Below the pieces are notes generated by a model. The model saw only the letters and a list, made by a program, of their open reading frames with translations, searched no databases and was not told where the DNA came from. Below are positions 25,901-37,900 of a stretch of 64,000 nucleotides of DNA, in pieces. The first letter of the stretch is position 1, and the number at the start of each line of letters is the position of its first letter. A program made the translations under genes and the position numbers. The stretch spans positions 4,714,213 to 4,778,212 of the forward strand of contig CM055100.1 of NCBI GenBank assembly GCA_029204225.1, in the 5' to 3' direction. Source of the DNA: Diphasiastrum complanatum (Eukaryota; Streptophyta; Lycopodiopsida; Lycopodiales; Lycopodiaceae).

Positions 25901-28900
25901 AACAAGAACACGGACAGAAATGTAGCTCCGAAACATATTTTTGTTAGATGCTCCACCGTAATTTGCTCAAAGCTGGGTCCGAACGGACCCTTTGTAAACA
26001 TTTATGTTTTTTTTTTCAAATTTTTTTGCCCATGTTCCAAACGGAACGCGTTCCGTTTCGGAACGGGCAACTAAGATACAAAGTAGTGGCATCGCAAAAA
26101 ATCTCTAGAAGCTATAAACAGTAAACCTATAATGCATACAAAGAGAGAACACATATTTAGTGATAGAAAAAAAAAAACTGATGAACACTAAAAGAAGGAT
26201 TTTAAATTTATGATTCTCAGCAGCTTTTATTTTAAGATTAAACTACACAGACTCTCTTATAGTGCTTTTCAGAAGTTTAACAGGAATCAAGAAAAAAAAT
26301 GCTTCTACACTTGGTTTTTTTTAATCTGTAGAGCATCAAATATAACCGATATCTGAAATACTATGCCCCTTTATAAGATCTGAAGGCCGTGATCACATGC
26401 AGTATTATGGGGGGGGGGGGGGGTTAGAAGAAGATGCATAGGTGTCGACGAGGAGAGATACTTATTATCAAAAACATCTTCAGATTAAATCGTCTACATA
26501 CAACTTTGCCAAGCTTAGCCTCTTCTCCAACAGTAGTCTCTATGCCTGATAACCTCATAGCATAGTTCCATAGTGTACAGAAAATTTTATATTTTTGGCA
26601 TTCTGTAAATATGGAATGTGATACATTTCTGTAGGTACGGAACGGGACATATGCAACCAAACTGTCAGGCAACGATGTTGAATTTTACCTTACCTAAGGA
26701 TCACAGAATACACATCACATCGGATTCCACCTGTGCAATACATCAAAACTTCAACATCATTCTTATCAACTCCCTCAAGAGGATCTGTGACATTCATCTG
26801 CAGAAACAAATTCATTAGACGACAAAGGGAAAGGTCTCATCACCTTTTACATCCAATTAATAATATGCCAGCACATTCAAATGTAGAGCGCTAAAGAACA
26901 CGTGTTGATCAACAGAAGCTCCAACAGAAAAACAAATGAACTGTGTAAGATCAAGATATGCAGATATTAAACAAATGCAATGATACTAAAATTTGACAAG
27001 CTTGTGCTAAAAGAAGCTAGAATTAAGGTTGAGGTCAACAATCAGAAACTACACCCAATCCTATAGCAACCAAATGCAACAATTGGTGAATTGTTGCCCA
27101 GGTCGATGAAGCAAAATCCTTGGGTAGTAAGCAGAAAATGAGCACACTCCTCACTAGAGAGAGGATACAAGGGTTGGACGTAACAACCTTTATCCCTAAA
27201 TTCTGAAACATCGAGCACCCCTAGCTTATTGCATATCTCTTTTCTACCAGGACAACTAGGATATTTGTTAGAAAAATGAGAGTCCACTTGGAGCTATTAC
27301 GAGTTCATCACCCTTGGGACAACCTCAATCTTGATCATCAAGGCATCTTGACAAGGGCACTCTTGCAAGGCCATTTCAACCTACATCCATGGGCAAGAAT
27401 AGAATTTTTTGTTGAACTTGTTCAAATTGATGGTCAATGGTGCAAGTAGGACCCATGAAATTTATGCATTGGGGTAAGAACAACTAATGAAGATGACCCG
27501 CTGAAAATGGGAAATCTCAGCCTTAATGGCCCAAATGATGACTTGTGAAAATAAACCTCAATGCCCCACTATAGGAAGATTGTGAATGTAGAAAGATCCA
27601 ACTAATAAAAAAGCTAAAAAAGATGAAATTCCAAAAGATGGAAAATACGGATTTCAGGTACCCTCACTTCATGTGCTCGATTTCGACAAGAACTTTTTTG
27701 TCTTTCAATAATATGGTAAGAGCAATCTAGACATACTGTCAAGGGAAATGCAAACCTCTCTAAAAACAATCAAAGTCAAAAGACGAACATGAAAGTTCCC
27801 CCCCGCCCCGATCTAAATTTTGGGCAAAATTCATCTTGCAAGATAACTTTGAAAGCTAGGAAAGAAGTGCAACCAAAACCAAAGTACTGCATCAATTTTT
27901 TAGTTGATAAAAAATGAGATTGAACACTGCTAAGTGATATTATCAAACTGGTTTGCGATTAAAATACACCAATACAAGAGTTCACAAAGCTTGACCTATT
28001 TGAGAAATTTTGGTAGTACATAATAGGCTGGACAAGGCATGAAAACAAATTTAGTGCCATGAACTATCTTCAATGCAGTTTCAACCCATTAGCTGCATAA
28101 AAAAAAAACATAAAGAGAGTCTTGGTCCACATTTGGACCCCACTACACTGCCATCCAAACCTGATTATAAAACAGAAGTTAGAAGCAACAAACTATCAGC
28201 ATCTGATATTCACTTTCACAAATCATTGGAACAAATGATGAAGAGCCTACAAAGGAGCATCATCTTCCAGGGAAACATTCTTTAGTTTAATCCACACATC
28301 CAAGGAGCCACCTTGCTTGAGACTAACACAAAAGAAGCATACCCAAGCTAAATCTATGGATTGAGTGTCAAACATTTTTATAGAAAAAGACCAAATGGAT
28401 ATATGGGCCTCCATAATTTAAAGTTAGCCTCCATACATCCAATATGGGAAGTCAAAATATTAATATGCCCTTTTGTAAAACTTGTCATTTGTCAAAAAAG
28501 TTGGTCTTGAGTGAGTACCTCTGTATCAGAAAGACCAAATTTAGTGTTCTTGAAACAGTCAATATCTGGACGCAGGGCTCCCTCGAAGTGTCCTACATCC
28601 CACTCATATCCTGAAACATGAAAGAACCTAAATGTTTATAGCATAAGTAGCTTGCTCCATTTGATGCTGGGCTATGGTTCTAAACATTCAACTATTTGAA
28701 GAAGCGAATAACACATCCACAAAAAATGATCCATATAACAATAGAATAGAAGAGTATTGAGATATTAGTCTCCAATTGAGATATCAAGGAAATTGACAAT
28801 AAACTTGTTTCCAATCCATGCGATGACAAAGCAGTTCTAAATCCCTATAATCATCAACAACTACAATTAGAGGAGAAACTGTCTATTTTTACTAGTTGGA

Positions 28901-31900
28901 GGCAGTTTGAGGTTGGGAGGCCTCTGGGAATGTCAAGGTGTAGCCAAAAAACTATACTAATGTCCGAATGTCTAGATGGACCGAGTGACCATATGACTCT
29001 CAAAATGAACCTACTACCCAATGTAATCAACCAGTACTTTGGGGGGTGTCAAAATAAACTAATAAGGTCCCAAGCTTAGAAGCCCGTTCCGAGTAAAATG
29101 GGTTGGAACGTTCCGTTCCGCCCGTTCCGTATGTTCCGCAACGTACTGACTCGGAACGAGTTAGTGTAAGCTAAAAAAAAAATGATAAACGACCCTGCTG
29201 GCCCGCAAGCTTAATTAACGGCTAAGGAGTGTTCATAATTAACGGGCAACTGATCGTTTTGCAGTTGACAGCAAGCTTGTGAGTGTGTGTTCATAATTAA
29301 CGGGCAACTAATTTCACAACAGCTGATCGTTTTGTCGCTGTATTGCTGCGGATGGATACATTTCTCAAAGCTGGGTCGGAACCGTTATATGCTCTTGCAG
29401 TCTCATCTGTATGCAAGGACGTGTTGATATTTTAGGAAGTTTATAGATAAAAACATCATACAGGATAGCATCTTTCAGGCACATCCATAACTCAGCAGAG
29501 CGCAAGTAAAATGCTGAATGACCAATTTTTTTCCTTTTCCTAAGCATGTACTAACAAGAACACGGACAGAAATGTAGCTCCGAAACATATTTACGTTAGA
29601 TGCTCCACCGTAATTTGCTCAAAGCTGGGATGGTAAACATTTACGTTTTTTAATTTTTTTGCCCACGTTCTGAAACGGAACGCGTTCCAGAACGTGTTCC
29701 GGAACGGGCAACTAAGGTCCCAAGAACCATAGAATAAAAGTATACGCCGTAATTACATGTCCATAATGCTCACTACCAACAAAAACGTTATCATCAAAGC
29801 TCGTATCTCTTGTGAGATTGGAATTTATCCAAATTCACAAGTTCAAATTGAGAGGTAAGTAGTGGAGGTAGCTGAAGCCTAGAGCAAAATATACAGCAAC
29901 CAGAAAAGACAAAATGTTCATACCAACGACCTTAAAAACAAAACCTTAGCCCAAAAGTATCAATTATGATCTCAATTGTACCCAGGCATAAATTGCTATT
30001 TGGGCTTTGAGAGAATCCACAATATATTGGGAAATTAAGTAAATGATGACCAGCAGAAAATTAGGAACAAAACAAACCGAAACAGGAAGTGAGAACCAAT
30101 ATTGACCTCCTCATGTCGTTAGATATTTTACCAACAAAAACATAATATACAAAAACTAAAAAGAAGATGCCCCAGAAATGTACATGCTGAGAAGAAAGTC
30201 AAAGAAATGCAAATAGAAGCAGCAAAAACAAGGTATACAATAAGATGCTAACGCACATTTAAATGTTGGAGGAGGTAACATCAATCATATAGGATAATGG
30301 TGTGTGTAGACTTGTCCGTGTAATGAGAACGAAGAATGGCCTTTTAGACAATCGACAATAGTCACACTTCGTGACTTAGCAACAACATGAACATATAGGA
30401 CCATGTCAATCCTTCTCCTGAAGACCTAAGCTTTTGTCTTCAGTTATCCCCGGCCAAGGATAACTTCCCAAAATCTCAGAATTTAGCTCACCTCATCAAT
30501 TTTGCATGCCTTCACGAGTCCTAAGGCGTAGAAATCTTGCAAGAAACTGCATTAGCAACAAAAGGTCATCTAGAACAAATTAATCTTGCGAAGGGTATTG
30601 GTTTTGGAATTGAGTTTCCAGTTCACTCGTGTCAGCACGAATAACTTGACTACCAAGGAATGTGCAATATTGGCTATAGCCTTCTAGCAAGTATTGTGCA
30701 AAAAATAAGATTGCAAAAACTTAGATGCATGGACTTTTAAAATACATTTGGATTGAGAGATTCAGAGTTCATAGGAAAGTATTTTTCGAAGTTCTTGAAA
30801 AAACTTGAGCACAAAATCGATAGTGGGTAGCCAACAACTCCCTTTGGTCCATGAAAGTCATCAAGGAAATTGAAAAAGCACCTAAAGTATCTCCTCTATA
30901 TGTCCAACTAAATCCACTTTTGCAATTTGTGTACACAGACCTGAATGGCCAAGATGGATAAATTACGACCAAGATGGATAAATTTCGACACCCTACTTTT
31001 GGAGAAATTAAAACTCAAAATATAAATATACATATATAGCATAGTTGCCAGTTCCGGAACGTTGTGTGCTGACCTCCCAGTTAAGCTACTACGACCAGTT
31101 ATGTTCTCCTGGTTGGTTCGAGCTTCAGATTAGCTTGAATAATTTTTACTGATTTCCCTTTCATTCTCTATGGCTCGCCCATCCCTGGAATGGACTTGAT
31201 TTTCCACAAGTAACCGCAGCTGTAATAGACATTCAGACAACAAAAAAAAATGTTCCGACCCAGTACGTTCCGGAACATACTGTACGTTCTGACCCAAAAG
31301 GGTCGGAACAGTTTCTAAGATATATAGGTATATTTATGTGAAAAATCTAATGTAGTAAAAAGATAGCATCTATCAAATATATATTAAAATATGGCCATTG
31401 GAAACAATCAAAGTACCTATTAGTTATGGACTTGGCTCATTACATTCATCGCGTCCATTCTTTTATTCATTATTATGCATAAGCAGGCCTAAGGTCCCTT
31501 TTTATTCATATACTGGCCTTGGGCCCTATTTGGTCATAGTTTTAGGACTTGGTCACGTTGATTTAAGTTGGGGGTCCTCCTATTGGGAAGGCGCGCTATT
31601 TTCCCTCCAAATCCCATTCCCTCCCTTTTTGAATCCTCTATTTGATTCAGGGAGAGGATATATATATATAGGGCAGCCTTGTATTCCTTTATTCAGTTTT
31701 ATGATGATTGCTCCTCTTTAGCCTCCTTAAGCATTCTCTCTTCTTGCTTTCTAGCTTAAGTCTTGCTTTCTAGCATAGCTAGTGAATCTTAGCTTGTAAC
31801 TTGGTATCAGAGCACTTTCCTGCAGATTTGGTGGTGGCTATCCAGCACCCTACCCATCACTTTCATCGATTTTCTCCGTCATTTTTTTTGCAGATTGGTG

Positions 31901-34900
31901 GTGGCTGTCCAGCGCCCTACTACCCATCACTTTCGTCGATTTTTTCGGCAGATTTTCATTGTTTTTGCAGATTTGGTAGCTGTTGTCCAACGCCCTACTA
32001 CCTCATCATTTTCGACACTTTTCGTCACCAATTTGTTGTCCATTTTTTATATTGATTGGAGGCTGTCCAGCGCCCTGCATCACCATTATTTTCAGCTATT
32101 TTACTCATCATTTTCCAGATTCGATAACCGCTGCCCAGCGCCTTACTACCGTCTCATTTTCAGCAATTCTCTTCACCGACTTGCTGTCCGTTTTGGCTAT
32201 TGATTGGAGGCTGATCGGCGCCTTACTTCAACACCTTTTCCAGCCTATTTTTTTTCAGCATATTGTGGATCTTGGTAGTTGCTGCCCAGCGCCCTATTAT
32301 CTCACCACTCACAAATTTCTCCATCGACTTGCTGCTCATTTTGCTGATTATTTGTCGGCTGTCTAGCGCGCCCTCTTTCAACACTTTTTTCAGCTTATAT
32401 GGCGCGAGTTGAGGATTCGGATTGGTGGCTGGTTGGCGCATCTATTCTGTCATATCTTCAGCTTTTACCTCTCTTTGTTGGCACTACTAATTGGACGATT
32501 GATCAGCACCCACCCAGGTATTGTTTGCGCCCATTTGCACTTCCTTTTTTGCACCTACTTGCTGTCTTTTTGCCCAAATACTGCTCTTTTCCAATACCTA
32601 TTTCCCTCTAAATTTGTCATTTTGCTGCCTCACACCCTCCTTCCTTTTTCCATTTTGTTACAACCCTTCTACTTATTGGCGTTGCACATTTGTTGTCCAT
32701 TATTCGACTTTCTCAGCCCCTTATTTTCTAATTATTATCCATCTTGATTGGCTGTTTTTGTGCCATTTTTGGTGATTTTGAAAGTTAGATTAAGTTGGGG
32801 TGACGACAAACGTCTTCTCCCTCAGGTTTTGTCTCTTCCTTAGTCCCTATGGCGACTTCTTCATCAGAAGACCCACCGCAGAGCTCTTTAGATGATCGTT
32901 TTACACATATTGATGCCCGCATGGATCATCTTGAGAGTCGTATTGATCGTGTTCTTTCTAGCCTTGAGACTATCCTACCACGAGGGGATACCACCCCCCC
33001 AGACATTCTTCATCGTCCTGGTAAAGCACCTTTATTTCCTATTTTGAGTACGCCTGCTCCTGCCATGTGGCACCTTTTGGTGATCCCACATGGCTAGAAA
33101 GGCCTAGAAGGGACAAACGGGGCCTTTCTTGGGCCCCACTTGTCCTTTTTGCATGAGAGAGCAGAGAAGCTTAGGGGAGAGGGTAAAGGGGGTACGTTCA
33201 CTTCCTTTCCCTCATTCTCCCAAGTTGTTGTAGAGTTCTCTGGCTCTCAAGTTGTTTATTTCTTGAGGCCCTGTGCACTAGCTTTTCCCTTTTTGCAGTT
33301 TTTACACCTTAGCTCTCCGTTTTCCCTCTAGTTTTTTGCCAGTTTCTCCTTTATCCATGGACACCCCTATGGATGAGACTAGAGCTCCAAGTCCCGTCGG
33401 GACCGATATGGAGAACATGACGCGTGCCATAAATTTGTTACAGCAACAAATTGTGGACATGCGTTCAAAGCACGAACAGGCAGAAGCCGAGATTCGGGCT
33501 ATGTCCCAGTCTCGATAGGCTCTCCTAAACCCGATGTTTACTCCGGAATTTTTTACCGGAGACTTCCTAAGTTGGGGAAGGGTCACGATGCTATTTGGGT
33601 AGTAGTTGACAGGCTAACCAAAATGGCACAGTTTATTCCAACAAAAACTACTGTCAAAGCTTTTGAACTTGCTCAACTTTTCGTTGAAAAGTTGTTCAGG
33701 TTGTATGGATTGCCGAACGATATTGTTAGTGATTGTGATTCCAAGTTCACTGGCAAGTTCTGGCAGGCGGTCTTTGAAAGACTGGAAACTACTTTAAGTC
33801 TATCATCCACGGATCACCCGGAAACCGATGGTCAGACCGAACGGGTCAACCAGTCGATGGAAGATATGCTTCGTGCATATGTTTCTAGGCGACAATTAGA
33901 CTGGGAAAAGTATCTCCCAATGGTTGAGTTCGCATACAATAGTAGGAAGCATTCTGCCACTGGTTTTAGTTCTTTTATACTCTTGTACGGCTTTCAGCCT
34001 CGTTCCCCTATCTCCGTTGGACTCAAAGGTCTCAAGGTTCAAGCTGCAGCGGATTTCTTGCATGATATGCAGGAAATGTTGCAGGTGGCTAGGAAAAGCA
34101 TTAGATCGGCTCAAGATAGAGCCCAATTCTATGCCGACCGAAGTCGCGCTCCTCGAGAGTTTGAGATCGGTGATTGGGTGTATCTTAGAATCCCTAAGGA
34201 CTCTAAGACACTTCGAACGGAGAAATGTCCGAAGTTATCTCCATGTTTTAGCGGTCCTTTCAAAGTGCTTAACAAGATTGGTAAGGCTGCTTATAGACTA
34301 GAACTCCCTGTTGGAACTAAGGTTCATCCTGTATTCCATGTTAGTCGTTTAAAGGAACGACTTGATGGGAAAGATGACCTAATTCCCACAGATGATCTAG
34401 TGCTATTGGAGGATTTGACTGCTTTTGTAACCCATGAACTGGAAAGGATCATGGACACTCGACGACATCAGTTGAGAAATCGTTTGATTTTTGAACATCT
34501 GATTCGTTGGAAAGGTAAGTCAGATGATGAGGACACCTGGGAGAAGGAGGATGATTTAAGACTTAGATTCCCTGGTTTCTTCCCATAGATGGAAGTTTTT
34601 ATGGGGGGGGGGGAATGTTATGTACCATAAACGGTACGCCCTTCAGTGACGGCCTCGCAAGGGGCATGACGCAGAACTGGAGTTATCGACATGTCTAGGT
34701 GCCACGCATCACCATCCTAGGTGGCCAAGTGTCGCCGGCAGGACCGTGCTTGATGGGACCCACTGTATGCCTATATCTCCCTCTTTCCATTCACTCAGTC
34801 TACCCGGGAGTTGGTGGATGGAGAGCACGTGCATTAGCCAGGATGTATCTCCAGGCCAGGAGATGTGTACTAGGGAGAGCCGAGTGCGATAGCAGGTGGT

Positions 34901-37900
34901 ATGGGACGCCAGTTATCGTAGGAGGCTTGACCAGGCACGATTATGTCGATTGCTCCAGGGCATGGGGGTGGGTCGGTTGTGACCCTACGGTTGGGCGGTT
35001 ATTGTGCGTTGTCACTGGAACGGGGTGTGCCGAACCTTCAAGGTAGTCGATGATCCTAGGGAGTTGTAACAATAGCAAAGAGAAATAACCGAACTATTGT
35101 GGAGTGTGCAAGGTGCATGCTCAAGGAAAAGGGGTTCCCAACTCTTTTTGGGACGAGGCAATGCACACAGCAGTGTTTCTGTTGAAAAAAAGTCCAACAA
35201 AAGTTGTCGAAGGCAAGACTCCAGAAGAGGCATTTAGCGGCATGAAGCCCAAGGTGGGCGCTTTGCGAGTGTTTGGTTGTACGGCCTATGCCCACATTCC
35301 CAAGGATAATAGGAAGAAGCTGGATGCAAGATCAGCAAAGTGTATTTTCTTGGGATACAGTGAAGAAAGCAAAGCTTACAGACTTTACGATCTTACTAGC
35401 AAGAAGAGGATCATAAGTCGAGATGTGATCTTTGAAAAAGATCAAACGCCTCCTATAGAGGAACTTGAGATGGAGGATGGTACAAGTGAATTTGTGCCAA
35501 TACTTGATGACCCACATCCATATATTGGAGAGCCTCAGGATGATCATATGAGTGATCAAGAGGAAGAATCCGAGGAGGCTAGGAAGCGGAAGGAAAGGGG
35601 CAAATCTGTTGAGTCCTATTCACCGTCTTCATCACCAACTGCAAGGAAGAAGTTTCCCAAGTGGTATTGGCAAACTGTGCAGGATGGTTTGATATTGGAT
35701 GAGGAAGAGAGCAGCAATCCAGGGGCTAGGAGGTCTCAAAGGCAAGCCCAGCAGCATGAACACCAGGAGACAAACTATGCACTTGTGACTACTATTTTGG
35801 ATTCACAAGATCCGCATACATTCGTTGAGGCAGCATATGAGAAGGTATGGCAACATGCTATGCAAGAGGAGTACGACTCCATTCTCAAGAATGATACATG
35901 GGATTTGGTGAAGTTACCAAAAGGGAAGCGTCCTATTGGCTGTAAGTGGGTCTACAGGACCAAATACAAATCGGATGGCAGCATCGAAAAGCATAAGGCA
36001 AGGCTGGTTGTTAAAGGCTATGCACAGAAGGAGGGCTTGGACTATGATGAGACGTTTGCACCGGTAGCTAAGATGACGTCTATCAGGTTGGTTTTAGCAT
36101 TGGCTGCATTTTTTGGTTGGGAGGTCCATCAAATGGACGTGAAGAGTGCTTTTCTTAATGGACAGTTGGCTGAAGAAGTCTACATGGAACAGCCACAAGG
36201 TTTTGAGGATAAGGGCAAGGAAAGTATGGTATGCAGGCTTAAGAAGGCCTTATATGGTTTGAAGCAGGCACCCAGGGCCTGGTATAGTCGTATTGACAAC
36301 TATTTTGCCAAGGAGCAATTCATAAAGAGTCAGTCGGATTGCAACCTGTTCGTGAAGGAGAAAGATGGGAACATTGTTTTGATAGTTCTCTATGTTGATG
36401 ACTTGGTCATCACGGGTAACAATGGACAGCTTATTGAAAAGGTGAAGGCTCATTTATCAAATGAGTTCGAGATGAAGGATTTGGGCTTAATCCACTATTG
36501 TCTTGGCTTGGAGGTTTGGAAAAAGGAAAACTGTGTGTTTATTTCCTAGGCTAACTATGCATGTGAAGTCTTGAACAGGTTCAAAATGCAGGATTGTAAA
36601 CCCGTCTCCATGCCCATTGAGCCTGATTTATCTCACCACTACGAGACCAGTCATTTCCTATGCGATTGGTGTAGCAAGCCAGCTCATGAGTTCTCCAACT
36701 GAAGCACATTGGAAAGCAGCCAAGAGGGTTTTGAGGTATGTCAAAGGGACAACCTGCTATGGGATTGAGTACACAGATGACGGAAAGCTTCAGCTTGGAG
36801 GCTTTACCGATTCGGATTGGGCAGGTGATAGGGATGATCGAAAGTCGACCACAGGTTACACTTTCAACCTTGGTTCAGGGGCCATTTCTTGGTGTGGCAA
36901 GAAACAGCCCACAGTTACCTTATCATCAACAGAGGCTGAGTACAGGGCAGCGGCAAAAGCTACCTGCGAGGCAATATGGCTCAGGAGACTTCTTGGGGAG
37001 GTGCAGATTCCACAGGATGGTCCTACTATTCTTCAGTGTGACAGCCAGAGTTGCATCCAGCTTGCCAAAAATCATGTGTACCATGCTCGTACGAAGCATA
37101 TTGAGGTGGATCAACACTTCTTACGAGAGAAGATACAAAGAGGAGAAATTCAGCTCGAGTACTTGATACCAACGATCAAGCAGCAGATATCTTTACTAAG
37201 GCACTTAGTAGAGAAAAATTTGAAAAGTTTTGTAACATGCTAGGTGTTGGTATGAACAAAATAGCCATTGAGGGGGGGTGTTGAAATAAATGCCTATTTT
37301 GCCCCTTAAGGCTTGTATACTTGTAACTTGTAAGTTGTGCATAAGACATGGGGGTAAAACATTTATGTACATAGTACACCCCACTTGTGCTAATTAGGCA
37401 AGTAATATCAAGTAGGTTGAGGACCCATGTGGGTTCTAGAGCTAGAATTAGCAAGACACCACCTCTATACATTACATGCTATATGTAGCCCAAACTTTGG
37501 AGGGGTTTCCATGCCCTACTACACTTTGAATAATCATTCAAGTTGTGTGAGCTTTGAAGTCCTCTCTCTCTTGCTTTTGTGTTCTACCCATAGCTGTTTT
37601 TTTGAAGCTTTCATAGTGTGCTTACAATGCTGTTATGATACTCCATAGCTAGGCCTTGGAATTTGTCACGTGATCTATTTCATAGCCTTCGCCATACTAG
37701 TGATTTGACTGCTTATATTGATCAGTTTACTGAGCTTTCCTACCTTTTCACTGATCTTCATCTTACAGAGCTTATTTCACGTTTTATTGCCGGTCTTAGA
37801 GGCTCCTTACGATATGATGTCTCATCTTTTTGGCCTCCTACTCTCTCAGATGCTATTTCCTTGGCTACTACCTTGCAGCATAAGTATCCTGAGTTATCCA

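Larger units (their letters stand above)
33069..35071 (+). mobile_element. Deletion-derived chromovirus (Gypsy)
   Basis: A leader and gag N-terminus (ATG 33357, [15 protein letters not shown]) are joined near 33575 directly to integrase, with protease, RT and RNase H missing. A G-rich polypurine tract (34603-34615) and a 456-bp 3' LTR follow. No 5' LTR is seen; the left border at 33069 is approximate. The 3' LTR ends at a truncated Copia, so this element probably entered that Copia before the left side was lost. Confidence 0.7.
35072..37668 (+). mobile_element. 5'-truncated Copia, copy 1
   Basis: Starts inside integrase, at a point matching 40854 of copy 2, directly after the chromovirus LTR. 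RT and RNase H frames follow, then a polypurine tract and 3' LTR (37279-37668). The 5' LTR, gag, protease and most of integrase are absent. It is very similar to copy 2 at the nucleotide level but has its own lesions. Confidence 0.85.

Noticed and set aside
26409-26423. 15-base G run as a G-quadruplex regulatory element
   Set aside because: A single homopolymer in an intron, easily a slippage or assembly product; no supporting context.
31801-32775. Several overlapping Phe/Leu/Cys-rich ORFs resembling membrane proteins
   Set aside because: They lie in the T-rich, tandemly repeated leader of the Gypsy element and occur in all three plus frames.
35012-35295. Minus-strand ORFs opposite the Copia polyprotein (also at 40748, 41113 and 42775)
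   Set aside because: Antisense shadows of conserved pol sequence; identical shadows appear in both Copia copies.
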